Part shown: piece after piece, positions 54,601 through 62,400 of the stretch
Layout: every line of letters begins with the position of its first letter
Numbering within the stretch: the first letter of the stretch is position 1
Source: Rhodoblastus acidophilus
GTDB lineage: Bacteria > Pseudomonadota > Alphaproteobacteria > Rhizobiales > Beijerinckiaceae
Reading direction: 5' to 3'
Assembly: GCF_900187365.1 (NCBI RefSeq)
Contig: NZ_FYDG01000002.1
Location: 496,001 to 560,000, forward strand
Length of the DNA stretch: 64,000 bases
Position numbers and translations under genes: made by a program
Notes under the pieces: model-generated
The model's input: the letters and a program-made list of their open reading frames with translations, nothing else
Told to the model about the DNA's origin: nothing
Database searches by the model: none

Positions 54601-56941
54601 TGACGTCGAACGTCGCCTGCGCGCCGTCGCTCAGCGTCCCAAAAGTCTTTTTCACGCCGATCAGGCCGGTTTTCGGCAGCAGCGGCAGGAAAACCTGCCG
54701 CTCGATGGCGTGGCCGCCCACTTCCCCGGCGCGCAGGGTGATTTTCGCCTCCAGCGGCCGGCTGGCCTCGGCTTCGGGCAGGACGACCTCGACGCTGGCC
54801 TTGCCCTTGTCGTCGGTGGCGGCGTCGGTTTCGATGTCGTTCTTGACGGCCGGGAAATCTTCATCGGCCATGCCGGCCTCGAAACCCGCCAGCGCGGGCA
54901 GGCCATGATCTCTCGCCTGACTGATTTCGACGTCGCCCGACAGGTTCAGACCGGCGCCGGGAGCGCCATAGAGATAGCGCACGGCGGCGTCGACCGTGAC
55001 GGTCTCGCCCATTTTGGCGCTCGCCGCCTTGGCCGCCAGCGTCATGTCCATGCGCTCGGGAACGTAGTCCTCGACCAGGAACGAGGTTTCGCCCAAAGCC
55101 GGACTTTTCGGATCGACGAAGGCCTCGACGGTCCAGCCGCCGGGCGCGGCGTCCCCCGGCAATTTCAGCGACAGGCTGCGCCCGCCCTGCCCCTGGTCCG
55201 CCAGCGTCGTGCGGGAAAATTCCACGCCGTCCGGGCGCTTGACGATGAGAGTCAGCGGCGTTTGCGCCGCCGCCAATCCTTGCGCGTCGCGCAGCAAGGC
55301 GGTGAGGAAAACGGTTTCGTTGGAGCGATAGACCCCGCGCTCGGCGTAAACGAACGCGTCGAGTTTTTGCGGCGCGGCGCGGCCCTTCACGCCACGGTCG
55401 GCGAGATCGAAGGCGCTTTGCTGCAAATCGAGGAAATTCGCGTCGGCCTTGCCGTCATTGGCGACGATCAGGCCGGGCGCCAGCCCACCCTCGCCGCGCG
55501 ACAGGCCGGGCGCGAAATGCACAGCGCCCTGCGCATCGGTTTTGGCCGTCGCCAGCGGCTCGTTATTTCGGGCGAGAAGGCGCACCTCCACGCCCTCCTT
55601 CGGCGTGGCGTCGGCCAGCGAACGCACGAGAACGGTGAGCCCGTCGGGCGCGCTCAGAGCGGTGAGGCCGAGGTCGGACACCACGAACCATTGCGTCGCC
55701 CTTGTGTCGTAAGATTCGTCGCCGGCCGAGAGATCGTCGGCGGCCTGCGCGCTCATCACGTAAACGCCGGGCTGCGGCGTCTTCAAAACCTCCAGCACCG
55801 GGAAATCGGTGACGACGTCCTTGTTCTGCTCCTGCTGCGCGTCGAGCGTTCCTGTAAAAATTTTCTCGCCGTCGCTGTCCGCGAACTGTTTTAGGCGATA
55901 GCCGGTGAGCTGGTTGAGAAAATCCTCGGACCGCACGGTCGGCAGCAGGTTGCGGTCGCCGACGCGATAGATTTCCACCTTAATCTTGCGGGTGTTGACC
56001 GAGACGATCGGCAGGCCCTCGGGACCGACGCGCGGCAGCACGTAATTGCGGCCGGTGAAATGCGCGCTGGGGCTGCGGTCGCGGATGTAGAGATCGTAAT
56101 TCTGCGGCCGCAACAGATCTTCGCCGACTTGCGAAGGCAGGCCGGCGCGCAGCGTCACCGCATAATGTTCGCCGTGCCGCAGATTTTCGACGCAAATCTG
56201 CTGGCTGTCCTGCGAGATGGCGGGCCTGTCCTGGCCGGCGACGGTGACGAAGGGCGAGAAATCGGTGCGGCTGCGCGAAAGGTCTTCGGAAAACTGGAAA
56301 CAGGCGCGCGGATTGGCCGATTCATTGTCGACCGTATATTTCAGCACGCGGAACCCGTGCTTTTCGCGCATGTCCTCATAGCTCTTGCGCAGGTCGGGAT
56401 TGTCCTGCGTCTTCAACGCGATGGCGGTGGCGTTCAGCGCGTCGCGCCAGGCTTCGCGATTGGCGTAGATCTGGCCGATCAGGGTCAGGGCGGCGGCTTC
56501 GTCGCCGGGCGCCCGCGCCTTCTGATACGACAGCCAGGACGCCGCCAGCGCGAGATCCTTCAGCTGGCTCTCCTCGGCGTCCTTGGCGGTGGAGGCCGCA
56601 AGCTCGACGCGGGCCAGCGCCAGCCAGCCGAACGGATCGTCCGGCGCGGAGGCTGCCAAAGCTTCGAGCAGGGTCAGCTGTTGCGCGACGTCGCGGCGCT
56701 TCTCGGCGTCGTCGAGTTGCTTGCGCAAGTCCGGGGCCGGGGTCTGCGCCCGCAGATCCTTGGTGTCCTCCCGCGCCTTTTGCGCGAGCTGCTCGCCCTG
56801 GGCGGCGAGATCGTCGTTGACATAGGCCTTGGGCGCCGGTCGGGCGGCTGGCGCCTTTTGCGGCTGCGGCGCGGCGGAAAGGGGAGTTACGGCGAGAAAT
56901 AAACCAACAAGCGCGAGACGAAGGCTGAAAAACGGGCGCAT
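51683..56941 (-). CDS. Bacterial alpha-2-macroglobulin
   Basis: This 1752-residue periplasmic protease trap of the YfhM/MagC type has a signal peptide (MRPFFSLRLALVGLFLAVTP), MG/MG2 beta domains through the first about 1,200 residues, and the thioester motif CSEQ in YSCSEQTVSRALPLLY near residue 1300. The alpha-alpha toroid and receptor-binding-like domain follow. No lipobox Cys follows the signal, unlike many YfhM proteins, so it may be soluble in the periplasm. The start ATG 56941 has AAGGGGGA upstream. It overlaps pbpC and lies 79 bp after ecfG on the same strand. Confidence 0.92.
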   Translation of the reverse strand: MRPFFSLRLALVGLFLAVTPLSAAPQPQKAPAARPAPKAYVNDDLAAQGEQLAQKAREDTKDLRAQTPAPDLRKQLDDAEKRRDVAQQLTLLEALAASAPDDPFGWLALARVELAASTAKDAEESQLKDLALAASWLSYQKARAPGDEAAALTLIGQIYANREAWRDALNATAIALKTQDNPDLRKSYEDMREKHGFRVLKYTVDNESANPRACFQFSEDLSRSRTDFSPFVTVAGQDRPAISQDSQQICVENLRHGEHYAVTLRAGLPSQVGEDLLRPQNYDLYIRDRSPSAHFTGRNYVLPRVGPEGLPIVSVNTRKIKVEIYRVGDRNLLPTVRSEDFLNQLTGYRLKQFADSDGEKIFTGTLDAQQEQNKDVVTDFPVLEVLKTPQPGVYVMSAQAADDLSAGDESYDTRATQWFVVSDLGLTALSAPDGLTVLVRSLADATPKEGVEVRLLARNNEPLATAKTDAQGAVHFAPGLSRGEGGLAPGLIVANDGKADANFLDLQQSAFDLADRGVKGRAAPQKLDAFVYAERGVYRSNETVFLTALLRDAQGLAAAQTPLTLIVKRPDGVEFSRTTLADQGQGGRSLSLKLPGDAAPGGWTVEAFVDPKSPALGETSFLVEDYVPERMDMTLAAKAASAKMGETVTVDAAVRYLYGAPGAGLNLSGDVEISQARDHGLPALAGFEAGMADEDFPAVKNDIETDAATDDKGKASVEVVLPEAEASRPLEAKITLRAGEVGGHAIERQVFLPLLPKTGLIGVKKTFGTLSDGAQATFDVIAVGPDGRRKAQPHVQWTLVRVNSDYQWYKQDGRWTFEQVNSTTKIASGALDLAKDQPGKIAALVGLGHYRLDLRGDDPKDAQTSVSFDSGWSSEAKAPTPDLLDLTLDKKDYASGATLTAKITARADSKATVAIIGDKVHATVLADLKKGENEIKIPVGADWGAGAYAVALAHRPLDKAAQRNPGRAIGVAWFGIDQPAHSLDVALHAPQKASPREKLTVPLQIKGGGEEAYVTVSAVDLGILNLTRYQTPDPRGYFYGQKLLSAEVRDLYGLLIDGLQGTRGAIHSGGDSGGPEAGVEKPTQEPLALYSGLVKVGPDGKAQVSFDMPAFNGTVRLTAVAWTKKAAGSASADVVVRDPVVIQASLPRFLALNDQSRLNLRIDNVEGAGGDYRIDIRPQGGVAGDEGALHRTVKLAAKASAVVDIPLRAAKLGDGAVQVALTGPNFSTTQTLPLPVQPGTSPLVRRDLRELAPGESLTLNAALLADFLPGTGALAVSASPLAGIDAAALLHNLDVYPYSCSEQTVSRALPLLYVNKLAEARHGAWAQDVPGRVNAAIKTLLARQDSSGAFGLWSASGAEDMWLNSYVGDFLTRARENGYDVPQKAMDLALDRLRNYVVNATEVDADKSAPLAYSIYVLARNGRPVSGDLHYLADAKLDVFTTPLARAQLAGAAALLGDKARASTIFAAAAEALRWAKPSQYSRPDFGSSLRDGAGLLALGAEGGADPAVLVKAARFVEGESVNLRKSSTQEQSWLVLAAQASAAQAQSQKIVVNGVEKQGAFSARFEDAVLRAKPVTIANAGDKPIRIGLDVSGRPSAPEPAEMHGYSLERGLFHMDGSPADPLHLAQNERLVVTLKVVESEAAFARLVLEDRLPAGLEIDNPALYDGGSSEGLDWVKAEVEPSHAEYRDDRFVASFERSGADKATFSIAYIVRAVSPGRYAQPPALIEDMYRPERFGRTGFGEVAVEAAKK

Positions 56942-57020
56942 GAGGCGTCCCCCTTCAAGGCAAAGCGCGATAGTATTCCCTCGCTCCGCAACCGGAGCAA
57001 GCAATTAATGCGGGCTGCGA

Positions 57021-57569
57021 TCAGCTCTTGCTTTGCTCGGGCTGCGGCGCCTCGACGGTTTCGGCGACGTCTTCGGTCTGAAGCGCCAGACGCTCGATCA
57101 GCCGGCGGCGCGCGCGATTGACCCGGCTCTTGATCGTGCCGACCGCCACGCCGCAGATTTCCGCCGCCTCCTCATAAGAAAAGCCGGAGGCGCCGATCAG
57201 CACCAGGGCTTCGCGCTGGTCGGCGGGCAACAGATCCAGCTCGGCCCGGAAGTCGATGAAATCCAGATGCGACATCTGGTCGGGCATGGCCACCAGCCGC
57301 GACGCCGCCTCGCCATCGACATCCTGCACCTCGCGCCGCGCCTTGCGATATTGGCTGAAGAACGTGTTGCGCATGATGGTGAACAGCCAGGCGCGCATAT
57401 TGGTGCCATGGGTGAACGAATCGGCGTTGGCCCAGGCCTTGACCAGCGTATCCTGAACGAGGTCGTCGGCGCGGTCGGCGATGCCGGCCAGCGACAAGGC
57501 GAAGGCGCGCAGCGACGGGATCTCCGCCAGCAGCTGCTCTTTCAGGCCAGGCGCCTTGTTATGACTCAT
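57021..57569 (-). CDS. ecfG: General stress response sigma factor EcfG
   Basis: This 182-residue ECF sigma factor of the EcfG (ECF15) type has region 2 LRAFALSLAGIADRADDLVQDTLVKAW and NMRAWLFTIMRNTFF, and region 4 LPADQREALVLIGASGFSYEEAAEICGVAVGTIKSRVNRAR. EcfG drives the alphaproteobacterial general stress regulon after PhyR removes NepR. The start overlaps the nepR stop (ATGA). A perfect EcfG promoter precedes nepR, so the module is autoregulated. Confidence 0.95.
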   Translation of the reverse strand: MSHNKAPGLKEQLLAEIPSLRAFALSLAGIADRADDLVQDTLVKAWANADSFTHGTNMRAWLFTIMRNTFFSQYRKARREVQDVDGEAASRLVAMPDQMSHLDFIDFRAELDLLPADQREALVLIGASGFSYEEAAEICGVAVGTIKSRVNRARRRLIERLALQTEDVAETVEAPQPEQSKS

Positions 57570-57790
57570 GCCTGTTCGGCCTTGCCCTCGGCTTTATCTC
57601 CAACGCTTTCAAGTTCGTCATTCTCAAGCTGATCCAGCAGCAGCTTGAAACGATCCGGCACAGGCTCGCGCACCGCGGAATCGTAGAATTCGCGCAGCTT
57701 TCTGCCGATATGGGCCTGCAGCAAAGGCTCAAGGCCGATGTCGGCGCTGGATTTTTCGCTGTTGTCTTTGCTGTCGTCCGTCATGGCCAT
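57566..57790 (-). CDS. nepR: Anti-sigma factor NepR
   Basis: This 74-residue anti-sigma factor sequesters EcfG until phosphorylated PhyR captures NepR. The conserved core is AHIGRKLREFYDSAVREPVPDRFKLLLDQL (residues 27-56), with acidic, low-complexity ends. It starts at ATG 57790 or 57784. It is the first gene of nepR-ecfG and is divergent from phyR, the standard arrangement. Confidence 0.95.
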   Translation of the reverse strand: MAMTDDSKDNSEKSSADIGLEPLLQAHIGRKLREFYDSAVREPVPDRFKLLLDQLENDELESVGDKAEGKAEQA

Positions 57791-57833
57791 GATTCAGGTT
57801 TGCGACTTGAGCGTCGCGAAAGGACTCGTGGAG

Positions 57834-57858
57834 AACGCGCCCGATGGAATTTCGTTCC
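57834..57858 (-). promoter_or_regulatory. EcfG-dependent promoter of nepR-ecfG
   Basis: On the minus strand, GGAAC (57858-57854) and CGTT (57837-57834) are spaced by 16 bases, a perfect EcfG consensus. The expected start of transcription is near 57827, about 37 bases upstream of the nepR ATG. This is the usual positive autoregulation. Confidence 0.85.
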
Positions 57859-57946
57859 CGCGGCCGCGCTGGCGCAATGAAGCAGCGCAACCTATATCTG
57901 ATTTCCGTGTTGGTGTATCGCCTCCTCCGGAGGCAAAGGAATCGGT

Positions 57947-58738
57947 ATGTCGGTTGCGAAAGTGATTGCCGAGCACATGCCGCAGCTGCGACGCTACGCC
58001 CGAGCCGTGAGCGGCTCGCAGGCGACGGGCGACGCCGCGGTGGAAGGCCTGCTCCAACGCTTGCTGGCGGAGCCGACCCTGTTCGATCCGGGCGCCGACG
58101 CCCGCGAGGAGAGTTTCCGGGTGTTCGCCCAGGTCTGGAACGCTGGCGCGCCGCCGGCGGCGATGCGCCCGGCCTTGCTGCCCGACCTGCGCGTCGAGGC
58201 CATCGGGCCGGTGGCCCGCCAGGTTTTCCTGCTGACGGCGGTCGAAGGCTTCACCCCCGGCCAGACCGCGCGCATTCTCGACCTGTCGAAGGAAAAAATC
58301 GCGCAATTGATCGAGGAGGCCGGGCGGGCCATTTCCGCCCAGGTCGCCTCGAAAGTGGCGATCATCGAGGACGAGCCGATGATCGCCATGGATCTCGAAT
58401 CGATCGTGTCCAGCCTCGGCCATCAGGTGGTGGGGCCGGCCCGCACCCATAGCGAGGCGGTGGCGCTGGCCCAGGCCGAACATCCCGGCCTGGTGCTGGC
58501 CGATATTCGCCTCGCCGACGGCAGTTCGGGGCTGGAGGCGGTCAATGAAATTCTCGAAAATTGCGCGGCGCCGGTGATTTTCATCACCGCCTATCCCGAG
58601 AGCCTGCTGACCGGCGAACGGCCGGAGCCGACGTTCCTGATCTCGAAGCCGTTCCGCGCCGAAACGGTCAAGGCGCTGGTGAGCCAGGCCTTGTTTTTCG
58701 ACGAGCAGGCGCGCCCGGCGCAGCGGCGGACGGCGTAA
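57947..58738 (+). CDS. phyR: General stress response regulator PhyR
   Basis: This 263-residue protein has an N-terminal EcfG-like sigma domain (residues 1-135; LRRYARAVSGSQATGDAAVE, then EGFTPGQTARILDLSKEKIAQLI) and a C-terminal receiver domain (VAIIEDEPMIAMD, phospho-acceptor Asp186 in LVLADIRLADG, FLISKPF). On phosphorylation it binds NepR and frees EcfG. The start ATG 57947 is preceded by GGAGG and AAAGGA. No PhyK-type histidine kinase gene is adjacent in this window. Confidence 0.96.
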   Translation: MSVAKVIAEHMPQLRRYARAVSGSQATGDAAVEGLLQRLLAEPTLFDPGADAREESFRVFAQVWNAGAPPAAMRPALLPDLRVEAIGPVARQVFLLTAVEGFTPGQTARILDLSKEKIAQLIEEAGRAISAQVASKVAIIEDEPMIAMDLESIVSSLGHQVVGPARTHSEAVALAQAEHPGLVLADIRLADGSSGLEAVNEILENCAAPVIFITAYPESLLTGERPEPTFLISKPFRAETVKALVSQALFFDEQARPAQRRTA

Positions 58739-58747
58739 CCGCCCCGC

Positions 58748-59569
58748 TCAGTGCGAGAACAACACCGGCAGCGTCATGTGCTTGAGCAGGTAGCGCGACC
58801 CGCTGCCGCGCGAGAACAGCGGATAGCCGCCGCCGCCGAACGCGCCCATCACCAGCAGGTCGGCGCCGTGGTCGGCGGCGCGGTTGAGCAGCGCGTCCAT
58901 CAGGCCGATCTCGCCCAGAACAATCTGCTCCGTCTGCGCCTTGACGCCGTGGTGGGCGAGATGCTCGGCCGCGAGCGCCAGCGACTTGTGGCGGTAGGCC
59001 AGCGCCTGTTCGTCGCCCGGCTTGGCCAGACTGACGACCAGCGCCGCCGATTGCGGCCCCGTCAGCGGCGTCGCGTCCGAAAGGGCGCGGGCGCTGGCGC
59101 GCGAGTCCGACCAGGCGAACACCGGGCGCGCGCCGACGCTGGAGAAGCCGCCGACATAGGGCACGGCGAGCACGGGGCGCCCCGATTGCACGATGATCTG
59201 CTCCGGCAGATCGGGCGGGATCAACGAATTGTCGGGCTTGCGCTGGCCGAGCACGACGAGGTCGAAATGCCGGCTGTAATCGACGAATTGCGGCGCCAGA
59301 TCCTCCTCGGAGCCGCGGTTGAGGTCCTGGTAATGCGCGTCGACCCCGTCCGTCGCCCGCGCAAACGCCGCGCGGGCGATTTCCGCGGCGTCGCGGTACT
59401 CCTGCGACGGCCATTCCGCCGCCATGCCGACCCGATGCGGCGGGGCGATCTGGGAAAACAGGCCGGTGAGGCGCGCGCCATTGCGGCGCGCGAGATCGAC
59501 GGCGAGGTTGAGACGGGCCTCGCAGCGGGGGCTGGCGGTGAGATGAACCAGGATCGAGCGCAAAGTCAT
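58748..59569 (-). CDS. Universal stress protein (UspA family)
   Basis: This 273-residue protein has two Usp-like domains in one chain. The first begins RSILVHLTASPRCEARLNLAVDLARRNGARLTGLF. The second ends with the nucleotide-loop GAFGGGGYPLFSRGSGSRYLL and MTLPVLFS. Such tandem Usp proteins appear in stress and hypoxia regulons. It lies four bp after the MBL-fold gene on the same strand, so the two form an operon, and it is convergent with phyR. No perfect EcfG promoter was found just upstream of the operon. Confidence 0.88.
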   Translation of the reverse strand: MTLRSILVHLTASPRCEARLNLAVDLARRNGARLTGLFSQIAPPHRVGMAAEWPSQEYRDAAEIARAAFARATDGVDAHYQDLNRGSEEDLAPQFVDYSRHFDLVVLGQRKPDNSLIPPDLPEQIIVQSGRPVLAVPYVGGFSSVGARPVFAWSDSRASARALSDATPLTGPQSAALVVSLAKPGDEQALAYRHKSLALAAEHLAHHGVKAQTEQIVLGEIGLMDALLNRAADHGADLLVMGAFGGGGYPLFSRGSGSRYLLKHMTLPVLFSH

Positions 59570-59573
59570 GGGA

Positions 59574-60236
59574 TCAAACCGTGTTTTGCGGGAAGGGCAG
59601 GTTTTGCAGGAAGGGATTTTGGCGACGTTCCTCGCCGATCGTGCTCATCGGCCCATGGCCGGAAATAAACGTCATGTCGTCATCGAGCGTCAGCGCCTGC
59701 GCGGCGATGGAGCGCAGGAACAACGCGTGATCGCCGCCGGGGAGATCGGTGCGGCCGATCGAGCCCTGGAACAGCACGTCGCCCACGAGGCAAAAATTCA
59801 TCGGCGCATTGATGAACAGCACGCTGCCGGGCGTGTGTCCCGGACAATGGCGGACGTCGAAGGCGGCGTCGCCGAAGGTCACGACATCGCCATGCTCCAG
59901 CCAGCGGTCGGGCGTCACGTCGCGGCAGGCGAAGCCGAACAGCGCCGAGGATTGCGCCTGGCTGTCGAGCAGAAACTTGTCGCCGATCTGCGGCCCCTCG
60001 ATGGTCACGCCCAACCTTTCGCGCAATTCGGCGGCGCCGCCGGCATGGTCGGCATGGCCGTGGGTCAGCAGGATTTTCTCGACCTGCGCCCCGGTCTGCT
60101 CGATGGCGCGCAGGATTTTCGGCACGTCGCCGCCCGGATCGACCACGGCGGCCTTCTTGCTGTTTTCGCAGATGAGCAGGGAGCAATTTTGCTGAAACGG
60201 CGTTACGGGAATGAGGACGACCTTGATCTGCGTCAT
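59574..60236 (-). CDS. MBL-fold metallo-hydrolase (glyoxalase II-like)
   Basis: This 220-residue metallo-beta-lactamase-fold hydrolase has the HxHxDH motif LLTHGHADHAGGA (about 58-70), HCPGHTPGSV and GDVLFQGSIGRTDL, ending ISGHGPMSTIGEER. It is close to the YcbL/glyoxalase II group (hydroxyacylglutathione or related thioesters). It is the first gene of a two-gene operon with the universal stress protein. The exact substrate is unknown. Confidence 0.88.
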   Translation of the reverse strand: MTQIKVVLIPVTPFQQNCSLLICENSKKAAVVDPGGDVPKILRAIEQTGAQVEKILLTHGHADHAGGAAELRERLGVTIEGPQIGDKFLLDSQAQSSALFGFACRDVTPDRWLEHGDVVTFGDAAFDVRHCPGHTPGSVLFINAPMNFCLVGDVLFQGSIGRTDLPGGDHALFLRSIAAQALTLDDDMTFISGHGPMSTIGEERRQNPFLQNLPFPQNTV

Positions 60237-60459
60237 GTAACGAATTTCTCCCCCGCCGCCGGCCCGACCTCCTCGCGCCCGATCTGATCATAACGGCGCT
60301 TCTGGCCCGGCGAAAAGGTAAATTTAACGGCATATACCGAAGCGGGCCGCCTGCGCCTTTGGTCTCAGGCGGCTTTGATGGACGCCAGTCCTTGCTGTTG
60401 ATACCTTTTGCAGGTTCGACCCGGCGCAAAAAAACAAGCAGCCCCCGCCGGCGGGAGGA

Positions 60460-60483
60460 AGGTCCTGTCTTCAGACAAGACCT
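60460..60483. repeat. Inverted repeat before PHB depolymerase gene
   Basis: Arms of 11 bases, AGGTCCTGTCT (60460-60470) and AGACAAGACCT (60473-60483), pair with one mismatch around a 2-base centre, 19-42 bases before the start ATG. It could be an operator or a leader hairpin. A GC hairpin (CCCGCCGGCGGG) lies just upstream at 60444-60455. Confidence 0.5.
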
Positions 60484-60501
60484 GTGTGTCGGAGCGCGAA
60501 A

Positions 60502-61770
60502 ATGAACCGTTTTGCTTATCAGATCTATGAAATGGCCCAAATGGCCATGGCGCCGGCGCGCGCCGTGTCCGACCTCACTCGGATGACCTTCAAGAACCCG
60601 GCCAATCCCCTGGCCTACACCTCGATGGGCCGCAATATCGCGGCCTCGGCGGAACTGTTCGAGCGGGTGACGCGGCGCTATGGCAAGCCGGCCTTCGACA
60701 TCGAAACGGTGTTTGTGAACGGCCAGGAGGTCGCCGTTTCCGAGGAGACCGTGCTGGTCAAGCCGTTCTGCCATCTCGTGCATTTCGCGCGCGACCTTCC
60801 CCCCGGCTCGGCGCCGCAGTCGCGCCTGCTGATCGTCGCGCCCATGTCGGGCCATTACGCGACGCTGTTGCGCGGCACGGTGGAAGCCTTCCTGCAAACC
60901 CATGACGTTTACATCACCGATTGGGTGGACGCGCGCGTGGTGCCGCTCACCCTGGGCAAATTCGATCTCGACGACTACGTCGACTATGTGGTGGACATCT
61001 GCGAATTCCTGAGCCTTGCGGGCGGAACGCCGTTCCACGTTCTCGCGGTGTGCCAGCCCTCCGTGCCGGTTCTGGCGGCGGTGGCGCGCATGGAGGCGGA
61101 GGACAGCCCGCATGTGCCGGTCTCGATGACGCTCAAGGGCGGCCCGATCGACACAAGGCGCAGCCCGACCGCCGTGAACAAGCTGGCGGAAAAGCGCGGC
61201 TCGGCCTGGTTCCGGCAGAACTGCATCCACCTGCTGCCGTTTCCCTATCCGGGCGCGGGCCGTTACGTTTATCCCGGCTTTCTGCAGCTGTCCGGCTTCA
61301 TGGCGATGAATTTCGACCGCCATGTCAACGCCCATCTCGAAATGTTCAACCATCTCGTCGAAAACGACGGCGATTCAGCGGAAAAGCACCGGGAATTCTA
61401 CGACGAATATCTGGCGGTGATGGATCTGACCGCCGAATTCTACCTGCAAACCATTGACACGGTGTTCGTGCATCACGCCTTGCCCAAGGGCCAGATGACC
61501 CACAAGGGCGAGAAGGTGGATCTCACGGCGATCCGCCGCGTCGGCCTGCTGACGGTCGAGGGCGAGAAGGACGATATTTCCGGCGTCGGCCAGACCCATG
61601 CCGCGCAGGAACTGTGCTCCAGCATCCCCGAATCCATCCGCCTGCATCACCTGCAGGCGGATGTCGGCCATTACGGCGTGTTCAACGGCTCGCGCTTCCG
61701 CAAGCATATCGCGCCGAGGGTCTGCGCCTTCCACAAGAAGGTGGAGGAGGCGGGGCTGTTCCCCTCCTGA
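60502..61770 (+). CDS. phaZ: Intracellular polyhydroxybutyrate depolymerase PhaZ
   Basis: This 422-residue alpha/beta-hydrolase of the intracellular PHB depolymerase type mobilises stored poly-3-hydroxybutyrate. Family features are the N-terminus FAYQIYEMAQMAMAPARA, the lipase-box-like LAVCQPSV with catalytic Cys184, GPIDTRRSPTAVN, the Asp region VEGEKDDISG and the His in DVGHYGVFNGSRF. The start ATG 60502 has GGAG upstream. An inverted repeat precedes it. It abuts the convergent His-rich gene with no intergenic space. Confidence 0.93.
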   Translation: MNRFAYQIYEMAQMAMAPARAVSDLTRMTFKNPANPLAYTSMGRNIAASAELFERVTRRYGKPAFDIETVFVNGQEVAVSEETVLVKPFCHLVHFARDLPPGSAPQSRLLIVAPMSGHYATLLRGTVEAFLQTHDVYITDWVDARVVPLTLGKFDLDDYVDYVVDICEFLSLAGGTPFHVLAVCQPSVPVLAAVARMEAEDSPHVPVSMTLKGGPIDTRRSPTAVNKLAEKRGSAWFRQNCIHLLPFPYPGAGRYVYPGFLQLSGFMAMNFDRHVNAHLEMFNHLVENDGDSAEKHREFYDEYLAVMDLTAEFYLQTIDTVFVHHALPKGQMTHKGEKVDLTAIRRVGLLTVEGEKDDISGVGQTHAAQELCSSIPESIRLHHLQADVGHYGVFNGSRFRKHIAPRVCAFHKKVEEAGLFPS

Positions 61771-62400
61771 TCACATCCTGACATAGGCGAGAACGCGGCG
61801 GGGGCTGTAGCTGGAATAGGTGACGCCGCCGCGCCCCTGGTTGCCGCCAAGCCCGATCAGGCCGCGCCCGCCGTAGCCGGCGAAGATCGTGACATGGTGG
61901 CGCATGACCACGAGATCGCCGGGCTGCGGGTGGGAGACGCGATGGCCGAGCGAGAGCGCGTCGATGGCGCGCCGCGAGGTGTTGGCCAGCCGATACCCGG
62001 CCTGGCGCGCGACCGTGTTGACGAAATCGCGGCACCACGGGCCGCCCCGGCGCGATACCCGGCCATGGCCGAGATAGCGGCTGGCGACATCCAGCAGCGG
62101 GTGATGTTCGGACGTCCCGCCCAAAGCCGCGGGCGTCGCCAGCGCCATGAAGGCGGACGGACGGCTCCAAACGTGGGCGTGACGCCGTCCATGCCCATGC
62201 CGCCCCCAGCGATGGCGGCCGCCATGATGGGCGAAACGGCGGCCGTGATGGCTGAAATGCCCGTGATGGACGTGATGAACTCTGGCGCCGTGAGACGCGC
62301 CCGCGTGGCGAGGACGGGCGAAAGCGTCTGAACCGGGGGCGTGCAGTCCGAAAAGCAGTGCGAGCGCCACCGTCGCGCCCCGAGCGATTTTCTTCAGCAT
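61771..62400 (-). CDS. Secreted His-rich CHAP-like (TIGR02594-type) protein
   Basis: The 209-residue protein has a signal peptide (residues 1-27, KIARGATVALALLFGLHAP), a His/Gly/Arg-rich linker at about 35-78 with many HH pairs, and a C-terminal cysteine-hydrolase-like domain (residues 95-209). The possible catalytic Cys is in GGPWCRDFVN, the His in VVMRHHVTIFAGYGG, and GLGGNQGRG follows. The layout suits a CHAP/NlpC-like peptidoglycan hydrolase or amidase. The His-rich linker may bind metal. The start ATG has GGAG 6 bases upstream. Confidence 0.72.
   Translation of the reverse strand: MLKKIARGATVALALLFGLHAPGSDAFARPRHAGASHGARVHHVHHGHFSHHGRRFAHHGGRHRWGRHGHGRRHAHVWSRPSAFMALATPAALGGTSEHHPLLDVASRYLGHGRVSRRGGPWCRDFVNTVARQAGYRLANTSRRAIDALSLGHRVSHPQPGDLVVMRHHVTIFAGYGGRGLIGLGGNQGRGGVTYSSYSPRRVLAYVRM

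Noticed and set aside
51887-55894. Long open frame (about 1,330 codons) on the plus strand opposite the macroglobulin gene
   Set aside because: It is antisense to a clearly conserved gene; high GC makes long opposite-strand frames common. Its translation is Arg/Gly/Ala-rich with no recognisable domain.
60395-60430. T-loop-like GGTTCGACC with flanking TTTTGC/GCAAAA repeats, considered as an RNA gene
   Set aside because: No acceptor or anticodon arms can be drawn around it, so it is not a tRNA; the short repeat alone is weak evidence.
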